From Candidatus Heimdallarchaeota archaeon (GTDB lineage: Archaea > Asgardarchaeota > Heimdallarchaeia > Heimdallarchaeales > Kariarchaeaceae): 6,678 nucleotides of DNA. The translations under genes and the position numbers were made by a program. The notes under the pieces were generated by a model. It did no database searches. It was not told where the DNA came from and worked only from the letters and a program-made list of their open reading frames with translations. The stretch spans positions 1 through 6,678 of the forward strand of contig JAOUKW010000226.1 in NCBI GenBank assembly GCA_029882335.1, given 5' to 3'. Each line of letters opens with the position of its first letter. Within the stretch, counting starts at the first letter, position 1. This document shows positions 1-5,469 of this stretch, piece after piece.

Positions 1-53
1 ATTTGAATGCAGCAATTAACCTGGCTTCGTCCACGATCCGAAGCAGAAGCTGA
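1..53 (+). CDS. tnpB: TnpB-like (IS200/IS605 OrfB) transposon nuclease, C-terminal tail only
   Basis: Partial gene running in from the left edge. Frame 3 is open from base 3 and reads LNAAINLASSTIRSRS, then TGA at 51-53. Bases 1-2 are AT, which fits GAT (Asp) as the preceding codon. That would give D-L-N-A-A-I-N, the typical RuvC-III signature of TnpB/OrfB proteins, in which the Asp is a catalytic metal ligand. TnpB is an RNA-guided DNA nuclease carried by IS200/IS605 and IS607 elements. The GC content is visibly higher than in the flanking DNA, and stable hairpins begin inside the last codons and continue past the stop, as expected where the guide RNA overlaps the 3' end of tnpB. Only 16 residues are visible, so the identification rests on one short motif plus this context. 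The element family, its integrity and any TnpA partner lie outside the window. Confidence 0.55.
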   Translation, partial: LNAAINLASSTIRSRS

Positions 54-108
54 TTTCAGCTAGTTTGGCAGATTTTCCAAACTTAAAGATCTAGTGTATA
101 TATTACAC
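24..108 (+). ncRNA. Hairpin cluster at the tnpB 3' end: candidate omega RNA scaffold / element right end
   Basis: Four consecutive hairpins can be read directly. GCTTCG (24-29) pairs with CGAAGC (39-44). AGCTG (48-52) pairs with CAGCT (57-61). AGTTTGG (62-68) pairs with CCAAACT (77-83). GTGTA (94-98) pairs with TACAC (104-108). The first overlaps the end of the TnpB-like reading frame and the second straddles its stop codon. In IS200/IS605 elements the right end forms subterminal hairpins recognised by TnpA, and an omega RNA (reRNA) runs across the tnpB 3' end into that right end, with the guide taken from flanking DNA. The position and structure fit this. The exact 5' end, the element boundary and the guide cannot be fixed here. 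It is not a tRNA, because the arms do not fit a cloverleaf. Confidence 0.42.
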
Positions 109-126
109 CCAAAATAAAACAAGTAA

Positions 127-142
127 TTTTTTGTTATTTTTT
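127..142 (+). terminator. T-rich archaeal-type termination signal after tnpB/omega RNA
   Basis: Two runs of six T (127-132 and 137-142) separated by GTTA lie about 75 nt after the TnpB-like stop, in the place expected for archaeal oligo-T termination of the rightward transcript. The 12-mer TTGTTATTTTTT at 131-142 recurs just after the SDR gene (4652-4663). On the other strand a short T-rich stretch (complement of 111-119) could end the leftward operon, so transcripts appear to converge here. The 143-235 remainder is very AT-rich. It contains a 6-bp hairpin, ATTATC/GATAAT (165-170/175-180), and two AGGATTAA copies (221-228, 232-239). I see no gene in it. Confidence 0.35.
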
Positions 143-235
143 ATATTATATTATTTACTATTATATTATCTTTAGATAATTTGATTGCTTCTTTTAATTT
201 TATTAGTACAGATCTATCTAAGGATTAATTTAGGA

Positions 236-700
236 TTAACTACTTGTAAATCCTTCTAAATCAAATATAGAACCAGCTCGATCTTCATTCCATTTAGCCT
301 TAACTTTTTGATCTATTTCGGGATTTTCAATGTCCACAATCTTATGGAAGAAGGTGGTATTGGATCCTTCTACTTTGATTAAACCCATATGATATGGTTC
401 TACAAGTTTTTGACCTCTGAAATCAAAAAATACTTTGGAAACACCTACGATAGTACCTTCTAATTTCAATTCTTTATAGGTATCATCACCTAACTCATTA
501 AAACAATCTTCACAGAACATTTTAGGTGGAAAATACGTAAAATCACAAGCCTCACATGTATTACCAATGAATTTTTTGTCTTTTAATCCATAAAAGAATT
601 TTTCACCAGATATCCCAACTGTATAATGATAGTAAACGGGAAAACCACCTTTTACAGAAGTGGTTGGTGCATTTTTAATATTTCTTCTTGTTGGTAACAT
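236..700 (-). CDS. DUF35 zinc-ribbon/OB-fold protein 2 (thiolase partner subunit)
   Basis: A 154-residue protein of the DUF35 family, whose members bind thiolase-fold enzymes and help form the acyl-CoA binding site. The N-terminal part (about 22-45) has the aromatic YYHYTVG segment and FFYGLKDKKFIG. A rubredoxin-like zinc ribbon follows with C49-x2-C52 and C63-x2-C66 around FPPK. An OB-fold fills roughly 75-152 and ends in the usual KAKWNEDRAGSIFDLEGF pattern. Start choice: an upstream in-frame ATG at 724 lies inside the previous gene and adds eight unconvincing residues, and the ATG at 709 abuts the Shine-Dalgarno site. The ATG at 700 has GGAGG (710-714) nine bases upstream, so I use it. The gene is last in the four-gene operon, one base after the stop of DUF35 protein 1. 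It is paralogous to that neighbour but clearly diverged, which suggests each DUF35 protein serves a different thiolase-like subunit. Confidence 0.9.
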   Translation of the reverse strand: MLPTRRNIKNAPTTSVKGGFPVYYHYTVGISGEKFFYGLKDKKFIGNTCEACDFTYFPPKMFCEDCFNELGDDTYKELKLEGTIVGVSKVFFDFRGQKLVEPYHMGLIKVEGSNTTFFHKIVDIENPEIDQKVKAKWNEDRAGSIFDLEGFTSS

Positions 701-701
701 A

Positions 702-1205
702 TTAGTCATCCTCCAGTAATTCAAAGAATTTTATATCAGTGATATCACCGATACGATCCTTTTCATCCTTCCAAACAGCCTTCACTTTCATTCCGATTTT
801 TATCTTATCGTGAGAGACATCCTCATCAATTAAATGAAGAAATCCAGAAGGTGAAATAGAAGTTCCATCAATATCAATAACAGCAGGAATTTCTGCTTTT
901 TCTCTTCTTGTTGCATCCGTACGGATGAAAGCAAGTGAAAAAGTGTTAATTACACCTGTATCAGGTAATTTAACATAGTGATTCATAGGATTGAAACATT
1001 CCTCACAAAACATTCTTGGTGGACATACTGTTCTATCACAATCATTGCAATAAGTCCCAAGTATCTTACCATTTTTAAGTCCTTTAAGGAATTTAGTGAT
1101 AGCAACACCAGTTGCCCAGTTGTATTCCATTTCAGGATAATGTTTTACACTTAGTTCTGTATTCATGAATTCATCTAATGTTAATCTTTTTCCACGTACA
1201 TCCAT
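702..1205 (-). CDS. DUF35 zinc-ribbon/OB-fold protein 1 (thiolase partner subunit)
   Basis: A 167-residue DUF35 protein. An N-terminal helical stretch contains EYNWATG and FLKGLKNGKILG (about 28-50). It is followed by a zinc ribbon with C53-x2-C56 and C67-x2-C70 around CPPRMFC, and an OB-fold (about 80-163) with the GMKVKAVW strand and a GDITDIKFFE end. These are the standard features of DUF35 subunits that clamp onto SCP2-type thiolases in archaeal acetoacetyl-CoA thiolase/HMG-CoA synthase complexes, in BbsAB of anaerobic toluene degradation, and in the Ltp2-ChsH2 aldolase. Its ATG overlaps the thiolase-like A stop codon (TAATG), with AGGAGGT (1217-1223) eleven bases upstream, so translation is probably coupled. 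All four zinc ligands are intact and an additional Cys61 lies beside the second knuckle. The protein is probably cytosolic and structural or substrate-gating rather than catalytic on its own. Confidence 0.93.
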   Translation of the reverse strand: MDVRGKRLTLDEFMNTELSVKHYPEMEYNWATGVAITKFLKGLKNGKILGTYCNDCDRTVCPPRMFCEECFNPMNHYVKLPDTGVINTFSLAFIRTDATRREKAEIPAVIDIDGTSISPSGFLHLIDEDVSHDKIKIGMKVKAVWKDEKDRIGDITDIKFFELLEDD

Positions 1206-2404
1206 TAGTCAACACGACCTCCTTTAAGAATTAATACAGTACCAACCTGCATCAAATCACCCCAGGCTTGAGCTAACCCTCGAGTTACATCTCCGGAAAG
1301 TTGCCTCTTACCTGCCTTACCTGTTAATTGTAGGTACAATTCTGCAGATTTCATTCCTGCAGCAGCTGCAATTGGATTGCCTACACCCAATAAACCTCCT
1401 GAAGGAGTAACGGGGAAATCACCATCTCTTGCAGTGACACCATCAAATGCAGCTTTTGGAGCTTCACCCTTGGCAAATAATTGCAATCCTTCTAAATGAT
1501 GTAACTCCTTGTAATTGAAAGGATCATAAGGTTCTGCAAAAGATAACCACTTTCTTAATACTTCGGGACTGTGATCCTTTTGTCCAGCCATATTATATGC
1601 CTGTTTAGCAGCTTTTTCCACATATTTGGGATAACTAAGATCACGATTGGTCCACATTGTAGTATCAACATTCCAACCAACTCCATCAACCCAAGCAACA
1701 TCATCCTTGGAAATACCAAACTCTTTAATTTTCTCCTCAGTCATCATGACAAACGAAACAGCACCATCAGCAACTGGAGAAATATCTAATAAACGTACGG
1801 GATCACACAATATTTCTGAATTTAAAACCTCATCAAGAGTGAAGTTTTTACCAAGCATGGCACTGGGATGATCTATTGCATTACCTTTATTCTTCACAGA
1901 TACAGAGGCAATATGCTCCTTGGGAATACCATAGGTTTCCATATATCTCTTCATCTCCAAAGCAAAGATCCATACCAAATTAGGGCCCAACGGCCTCTCT
2001 ATAAGATTATCAAAAATAGTGAGAAAACCAGCTTGAGCAGATGGTTGAATACTTGACATCTTTTCTTCTGTAGTAACCATTACCACATCATGAACACCAG
2101 ATGCAACAGAATACCAACCTTGAATTGGAGAGAATACTCCTGTTCCACCACCAACATAACCTCGCATGGTTGGTTTATTAAATCCACCAGAACCATCTGT
2201 AAGATATTCATGTTTCTGATGAACACCATCAAATGCATCCGGAGCAGAACCGATAATTACTCCATCAAGATCTTTTCTGGTTATCCCAGCCTCATCCAAG
2301 GCCATTTTTGAGGAATAATAAGCCAACTCCTTGGGAGTTTCTTTTGAACGTCGATTAAATCTAGTTAATCCAACACTAACCATTCCAACTTTCTTGCTAC
2401 TCAT
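1205..2404 (-). CDS. Thiolase-superfamily protein A (SCP2-type, Cys-less active site)
   Basis: A 399-residue thiolase-fold protein of the SCP-x/acetyl-CoA acetyltransferase group, with normal family length. Family landmarks are KVGMVSVGLTRF at the N-terminus, SGVHDVVMVTTEEKM (102-116), LLDISPVADGA (205-215), ELHHLEGL (300-307), TPSGGLLGVGNP (333-344) and GLAQAWGDLMQVGTV (376-390). The residues expected for catalysis are changed. Where thiolases have CASG, this protein has G86-G87-T88-G89 within a GGG run (85-87). The usual His of the HDCF-like motif is Tyr293 (YDPF), and the His of GHP is Asn343 (GNP). It is therefore unlikely to be an ordinary thiolase. A CoA-dependent aldolase-like role with a DUF35 partner, or a non-catalytic half of a heteromer with thiolase-like B, are alternatives. 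The ATG directly follows the stop of thiolase-like B, and TCCTCCT (2411-2417, AGGAGGA on the coding strand) supplies the ribosome binding site. Substrate unknown. Confidence 0.9.
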   Translation of the reverse strand: MSSKKVGMVSVGLTRFNRRSKETPKELAYYSSKMALDEAGITRKDLDGVIIGSAPDAFDGVHQKHEYLTDGSGGFNKPTMRGYVGGGTGVFSPIQGWYSVASGVHDVVMVTTEEKMSSIQPSAQAGFLTIFDNLIERPLGPNLVWIFALEMKRYMETYGIPKEHIASVSVKNKGNAIDHPSAMLGKNFTLDEVLNSEILCDPVRLLDISPVADGAVSFVMMTEEKIKEFGISKDDVAWVDGVGWNVDTTMWTNRDLSYPKYVEKAAKQAYNMAGQKDHSPEVLRKWLSFAEPYDPFNYKELHHLEGLQLFAKGEAPKAAFDGVTARDGDFPVTPSGGLLGVGNPIAAAAGMKSAELYLQLTGKAGKRQLSGDVTRGLAQAWGDLMQVGTVLILKGGRVD

Positions 2405-3559
2405 TTAATTTCCTCCTAATACAGCAATTGCTCCAGCTGTTGTAGGTACACCACGCCATGAAAAAGCAAGTCCAGTTTTTGCTCCACTAATCTGTCTTTT
2501 ACCAGCATGACCTCTTAATTGATGGACAACTTCTGCAACTCTTTGTAGTCCATTTACATCATGTCCATTACCCATACCGATGGTCCCACCTGAAGTATTT
2601 ACCGGATTTGATCCCTTTCTACCGAGTTCACCATTGAGTAATGCTTTTCCAGCTTCTCCTGATTCATAGATACCTAAGGCCTCTAGATGTTGTAATTCCT
2701 TGAATGCATAGGTATCATCAATCTCAAAAACATCAATTTGGCTCTTGGGATTGGTTATAGATGCCATTTCATATGCTTTTTTCGCACATAGCTCTGCATA
2801 TTTAGCAGTTTGCCAATCACGAGTATGGAAATTAGGACTGTTTGTCGCATATGAAATGCCATTTATCCAAACAGGATCAACATCCCTATTACCTATACCT
2901 TTTTCACTTGCAAGTACGATAACAACAGCACCATCAGCACTTTCAGAGACTTCTCCACTTCTTAAAGGTGTGGCAATCATCTTTGATTGTAGAATATCCT
3001 GTTTTGTTGCTTTTATTCCGTATGCAGCATTGGGATTAAATAATGCATTATTGTGATTTTTCACAGCTACCTCTGCAACTGCATCTTCACTAGTATTTGA
3101 TCTCTTAAGATATATTTGTTTTTCAAGAGCGGCTGCTGTATGATGGGTAGCATCAAACTGTCTAACATACAATGGATCTAGTGCAAAGTGCTGAATCTGA
3201 TTATGAGTCAATATATCAGAAGCTCGACTCTGTGCTTCAACAACGGCAATATCAAACATACCTGTTTTTATCTGCATGTATGCAGCAGCCATGCCTTGGA
3301 TACCGTCACCTGTTATAGTATGTACTGGTCTTTGAGCTCCACCAATCTGATCTGGGGCATATTCATCAGTAATTGATGTACCCATGTTAAAATCCTCTTC
3401 ACATGAGATGAACGTATCTACATCATCACGAGGATTCACCTGAGCATCACTATATGCCTTAACCGCAGCCTGGTAGACCATCTCTTTATAAGATAGTTCC
3501 CGAATTGAGGAGCGAAATCCTTCAATTCCAACTCCTATAATCGCTACTTTATTGGTCAT
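2405..3559 (-). CDS. Thiolase-superfamily protein B (SCP2-type, Cys-less active site)
   Basis: A 384-residue thiolase-fold protein and the first gene of the operon. Family landmarks are KVAIIGVGIEGF at the N-terminus, KTGMFDIAVVEAQ (98-110), a SADGAVVIVL strand (207-216), FKELQHLEALG (286-296), NTSGGTIGMGNGHDVNG (321-337) and GKRQISGAKTGLAFSW (353-368). It is related to thiolase-like A along its length but is not a recent duplicate. The CASG nucleophile motif is replaced by T83-G84-D85-G86, so the reactive Cys becomes Thr. The HDCF-like site reads D281-D282-T283-Y284, and the GHP His is Asn331 with a shifted His333. Classical Claisen condensation or thiolysis is therefore doubtful. Pairing with A as an alpha-alpha' heteromer, with the two DUF35 proteins, is my inference from gene order. 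The ATG at 3559 fits the conserved first beta strand and lies 21 nt after a TATA-like box. Confidence 0.9.
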   Translation of the reverse strand: MTNKVAIIGVGIEGFRSSIRELSYKEMVYQAAVKAYSDAQVNPRDDVDTFISCEEDFNMGTSITDEYAPDQIGGAQRPVHTITGDGIQGMAAAYMQIKTGMFDIAVVEAQSRASDILTHNQIQHFALDPLYVRQFDATHHTAAALEKQIYLKRSNTSEDAVAEVAVKNHNNALFNPNAAYGIKATKQDILQSKMIATPLRSGEVSESADGAVVIVLASEKGIGNRDVDPVWINGISYATNSPNFHTRDWQTAKYAELCAKKAYEMASITNPKSQIDVFEIDDTYAFKELQHLEALGIYESGEAGKALLNGELGRKGSNPVNTSGGTIGMGNGHDVNGLQRVAEVVHQLRGHAGKRQISGAKTGLAFSWRGVPTTAGAIAVLGGN

Positions 3560-3580
3560 TAAGTTAAAATCATCATAAAC

Positions 3581-3588
3581 TTTATAAC
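3581..3588 (-). promoter_or_regulatory. TATA-like box of the thiolase/DUF35 operon
   Basis: On the minus strand this reads GTTATAAA and ends 21 nt before the ATG of thiolase-like B. With the usual archaeal spacing of about 25 nt from TATA centre to transcription start, the mRNA would begin at or next to the start codon and be leaderless. No Shine-Dalgarno motif precedes this ATG, unlike the downstream genes. A second minus-strand TATA-like site (complement of 3613-3620) lies 32 bp further upstream and would give a leader of roughly 30 nt. Which of the two is used cannot be told from sequence. Confidence 0.45.
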
Positions 3589-3620
3589 TCTACAGATTGG
3601 CTTAATACAGGTGTTATAAA
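3581..3620. repeat. 8-bp inverted repeat over the operon promoter (candidate operator)
   Basis: TTTATAAC (3581-3588) and GTTATAAA (3613-3620) are exact reverse complements separated by 24 bp. One arm coincides with the proposed TATA box of the thiolase/DUF35 operon. The arms may be two TATA-like sequences that match by chance in AT-rich DNA, or a symmetric site for a dimeric regulator shared with the divergent SDR gene. The rest of the 277-bp intergenic region (3560-3836) shows no gene. Confidence 0.25.
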
Positions 3621-3800
3621 AGAGAATTTTTAATTAATCAAAATAGCTAAAAGAAGAATTTCTAATAAAAAAAATGGGAAATTTTTAGTATAATTTATTT
3701 TCGTTTACGCTAATAATTAAACACGACTATGAATAGGATCCAATAATTTAGATTTAAAACAAATCAATTATTTTACGAATCCATCAATTCACCATCTTAC

Positions 3801-3815
3801 AAAAAAGTATATTTA
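3801..3815 (+). promoter_or_regulatory. BRE/TATA promoter of the SDR gene
   Basis: An A-run (3801-3806) resembling a TFB recognition element is followed by GTATATTTA (3807-3815), ending 21 nt before the ATG at 3837. Archaeal spacing puts the transcription start at the ATG, so a leaderless mRNA is likely. No Shine-Dalgarno sequence is visible before this start, which agrees. Confidence 0.55.
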
Positions 3816-3836
3816 CATCAATAAAAATGCTATAAC

Positions 3837-4646
3837 ATGACTACACAAAATAATGGGCTTGTAGCATTAGTTACTGGGGGAAGTAAAGGGATTGGTAAGG
3901 AAATAGCTAAAACATTAGCCAAAGAAGGGTATAACGTTTATATTGCAGGTAGAAATGAGAATAATCTTCAAAATGCAGTAAATGAATTTAAAGAAGAAGG
4001 ATTAAATGTCAACCCAATTCAAGCAGATATGGCTGATGTTTCCTCTATTAATAATCTATTTGAAACAATTATGAGTGAGGTAAGCTGCATTGATGTTCTT
4101 GTAAACAATGCAGGAATTGGATCAATGGATAACAAGATATGGGATGTAAATTTGGATGATTGGTGGAATGTTTGGAATGTAAACTTACGAGGTCCAATGC
4201 TATTGAGTGGATTAGTAGTTCCAAAAATGCTAGAGAAAAATTCAGGTAAAATAATAAATATTGGAAGCTATGCAGGTATTAGACCAAGTATCGGTACTTC
4301 CTCATATAGTATGAGTAAAGGTGCACTTATTTCTCTTACAGAAAATTTTGGAATGGCTACTAAGGATACTGGGATTTCCGTTTTTGCATTCAGTCCAGGT
4401 TTAGTAAAAACTGATATGACTAAAGATCTACCTTTCTTCAAAGATGTTCCTCCAGAACATTGGACTCCAGTAGAAAAATCAGGCGAACTTGTAATAAAAT
4501 TGATTTCTGGAAAATATGATAAACTCACAGGTTGTTTTCTACATGTTACTCATGATTTAGATCAAATCTTAGAAAATGCAGACAAAATAAGAGAAGAGAG
4601 GTTATATACATTGAGATATGTCACTCTTGATGGTTTAGTAAGATAG
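3837..4646 (+). CDS. Short-chain dehydrogenase/reductase (SDR, probable NADPH-linked)
   Basis: A 269-residue classical SDR with a single Rossmann domain, predicted cytosolic. Cofactor-binding TGGSKGIG is at 13-20, Asp64 lies in ADM, NNAG is at 90-93, Asn116 is in NVNLRG, and the catalytic Ser144, Tyr157 and Lys161 (Y-S-M-S-K) are all present. SPG at 186-188 and TDM at 192-194 complete the family pattern. Arg39 after the second beta strand (AGRN) points to NADP(H). The C-terminus has an extra helical tail (ILENADKIREERLYTLRYV) that I associate with a subset of SDRs. The family includes 3-oxoacyl-ACP/CoA reductases and sugar or alcohol dehydrogenases, and sequence alone does not decide the substrate. 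It is divergently transcribed from the thiolase/DUF35 operon, so a hydroxyacyl/ketoacyl or aldehyde/ketone substrate connected to that operon is plausible but inferred. A T-run follows the stop. Confidence 0.93.
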   Translation: MTTQNNGLVALVTGGSKGIGKEIAKTLAKEGYNVYIAGRNENNLQNAVNEFKEEGLNVNPIQADMADVSSINNLFETIMSEVSCIDVLVNNAGIGSMDNKIWDVNLDDWWNVWNVNLRGPMLLSGLVVPKMLEKNSGKIINIGSYAGIRPSIGTSSYSMSKGALISLTENFGMATKDTGISVFAFSPGLVKTDMTKDLPFFKDVPPEHWTPVEKSGELVIKLISGKYDKLTGCFLHVTHDLDQILENADKIREERLYTLRYVTLDGLVR

Positions 4647-4651
4647 AACTA

Positions 4652-4663
4652 TTGTTATTTTTT
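4652..4663 (+). terminator. T-run terminator after the SDR gene
   Basis: TTGTTATTTTTT starts six bases after the SDR stop codon and ends in six T. Archaeal RNA polymerase terminates at oligo-T tracts without needing a hairpin. The same 12-mer occurs after the TnpB-like gene at 131-142. Confidence 0.45.
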
Positions 4664-4892
4664 CCCATAAATTCAATACCTTAGCATTTATTCATGAATA
4701 TATGCAGTATTAAATTATCAAGATTAATTATTATGGTTATAGGTGTGGATGTGGTTTCACCAAAAGTTGATCTAAACTAAAAATACTAGGTATATTTATT
4801 ATGTGGAGTTAATAATACAAATAAACACTAACAATATTTACCATATTGTGTATCAAAATAATGCCCCCATTTTGTATTTAGAGATGTAATAA
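4664..4892. other. Non-coding AT-rich spacer
   Basis: Between the SDR terminator and the small minus-strand gene I find no convincing gene, RNA or long repeat. A 28-codon frame (4694-4780, +) contains the only GC-richer patch, with GGTG/CACC (4742-4745/4758-4761) as a weak possible hairpin. The end of the minus-strand gene has no clear T-run downstream. Confidence 0.5.
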
Positions 4893-5168
4893 TTATTTTA
4901 TTTTATCCAATAATTCAAGTATTTCATCAGGATTAAATCCAGATATTCCTCCGCTATCATCCCAATCTGATGTTGGTAGAAAAATAAACTTGAGCTTCAC
5001 TTTAGCAGTTTTCTTATTCTTTAGTAATTCATTACGCAACTCTTCTAATTTATCTGCAAATCCGTTCCAAGAATCATATTTTGAGTATATACTGATTTCA
5101 GATCTAGTTTCCCTCATTTCTTGGATAATGCTATGGAGTAAGAGTAGTAATCTTGATTTTGCATCCAT
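4893..5168 (-). CDS. Small hypothetical protein, about 91 residues, helical N-terminus
   Basis: I do not recognise this protein. From Met at 5168 it begins MDAKSRLLLLLHSIIQEM. An amphipathic helical N-terminal half rich in Leu, Glu and Arg is followed by a Lys-rich segment (LKNKKTAKVKLKFIFLP), then TSDWDDSGGISGF and a final short helix, DEILELLDKIK. It has no signal peptide, membrane span or Cys cluster. The balanced composition and charge pattern look like a real soluble protein, not a chance frame. Start choice: GAGGAT on the minus strand (complement of 5176-5181) lies seven bases before this ATG. An in-frame ATG at 5183 would add MRIYD and is the alternative. It stands alone, opposite in direction to the genes on both sides. 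A small adaptor or regulatory role is possible, but nothing visible supports a specific one. Confidence 0.65.
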   Translation of the reverse strand: MDAKSRLLLLLHSIIQEMRETRSEISIYSKYDSWNGFADKLEELRNELLKNKKTAKVKLKFIFLPTSDWDDSGGISGFNPDEILELLDKIK

Positions 5169-5221
5169 ATCATAAATCCTCATTGGAATGTGAGTCTATT
5201 ATCATTTCTAAAACAATCCTG

Positions 5222-5230
5222 TATAAAATA
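5222..5230 (-). promoter_or_regulatory. Possible TATA box of the small minus-strand gene
   Basis: The minus strand reads TATTTTATA here. Standard archaeal spacing would place the transcription start near 5200, giving a leader of about 32 nt to the ATG at 5168 that includes the GAGGAT ribosome site. Similar AT-rich strings are common nearby, so this is tentative. Confidence 0.3.
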
Positions 5231-5460
5231 ATGGATTCAACTACAGATAGATTAGCTAAATTTTAATTTTGTATGAAATTCATTTTAGAATTTGTTATAT
5301 TTCAGTTTTACACTATAACATATATAGTTATTCAAAATGTATGAATATTACTAGATATTTTTTAATTCAGTTCAAAATTGATTGTAAATTTAACATAAAT
5401 ATTACTCAAAAGATGGAACGATAGTATATAGGAACGAATCTTACTCTTTGAATAAAAAAA
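5231..5460. other. Divergent intergenic region with short repeats
   Basis: This is the core of the gene-free stretch of about 320 nt between the small minus-strand gene and the beta-helix gene. It holds an imperfect palindrome, ACTATA/TATAGT (5312-5317/5323-5328), and a direct repeat GGAACGA (5415-5421 and 5431-5437) just upstream of the beta-helix promoter. A minus-strand open frame extends across part of it into the beta-helix gene, but it looks like a shadow. No RNA gene is recognised. Confidence 0.5.
5415..5437. repeat. GGAACGA direct repeat upstream of the beta-helix gene
   Basis: Two exact 7-bp copies (5415-5421, 5431-5437) have starts 16 bp apart. They end 24 bp before the TATA-like box and are GC-rich relative to their surroundings. 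The position suits an activator site, but seven bases is short. Confidence 0.25.
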
Positions 5461-5469
5461 TTTATAAAT
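5451..5469 (+). promoter_or_regulatory. BRE/TATA promoter of the beta-helix gene
   Basis: An A-rich element (5451-5460) precedes TTTATAAAT (5461-5469), which ends 22 nt before the ATG at 5492. This predicts a leaderless transcript, matching the SDR promoter arrangement. No Shine-Dalgarno motif precedes the ATG. Confidence 0.55.

Noticed and set aside
16..84. Minus-strand frame reading SAKLAEISFCFGSWTKPG at the left edge
   Set aside because: It is bounded by stops within about 22 codons and has no start. The plus-strand TnpB-like reading explains the same bases better.
1..85. Possible tRNA on either strand at the left edge (minus strand ends TTCAAAT, which resembles a T-loop)
   Set aside because: The base before the loop is A rather than the conserved G53, no seven-base anticodon loop fits the GCTTC/GAAGC stem, and a D-arm cannot be placed.
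109..235. CRISPR or other spacer array in the AT-rich left intergenic region
   Set aside because: Only an 8-bp AGGATTAA duplication and simple AT-rich runs are present, with no regular repeat-spacer pattern.
2745..3056. Plus-strand 103-codon open frame inside thiolase-like B
   Set aside because: It is antisense to conserved thiolase motifs, with no independent promoter or ribosome site. The same applies to the other plus-strand frames between 1571 and 3376.
1205..3559. Assignment of either thiolase-like gene as a standard acetyl-CoA acetyltransferase for the mevalonate pathway
   Set aside because: There is no adjacent HMG-CoA synthase, and the Cys and His residues needed for Claisen condensation are replaced in both proteins.
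4268..4528. Minus-strand open frame inside the SDR gene
   Set aside because: It is antisense to well-conserved SDR catalytic and C-terminal regions and has no start signal, so it is a shadow.
4694..4780. 28-codon plus-strand frame (starts MNICSIKL) in the spacer after the SDR gene
   Set aside because: It is short, has no ribosome site and no recognisable features. A CATAAAT string upstream is too weak as a promoter in such AT-rich DNA.
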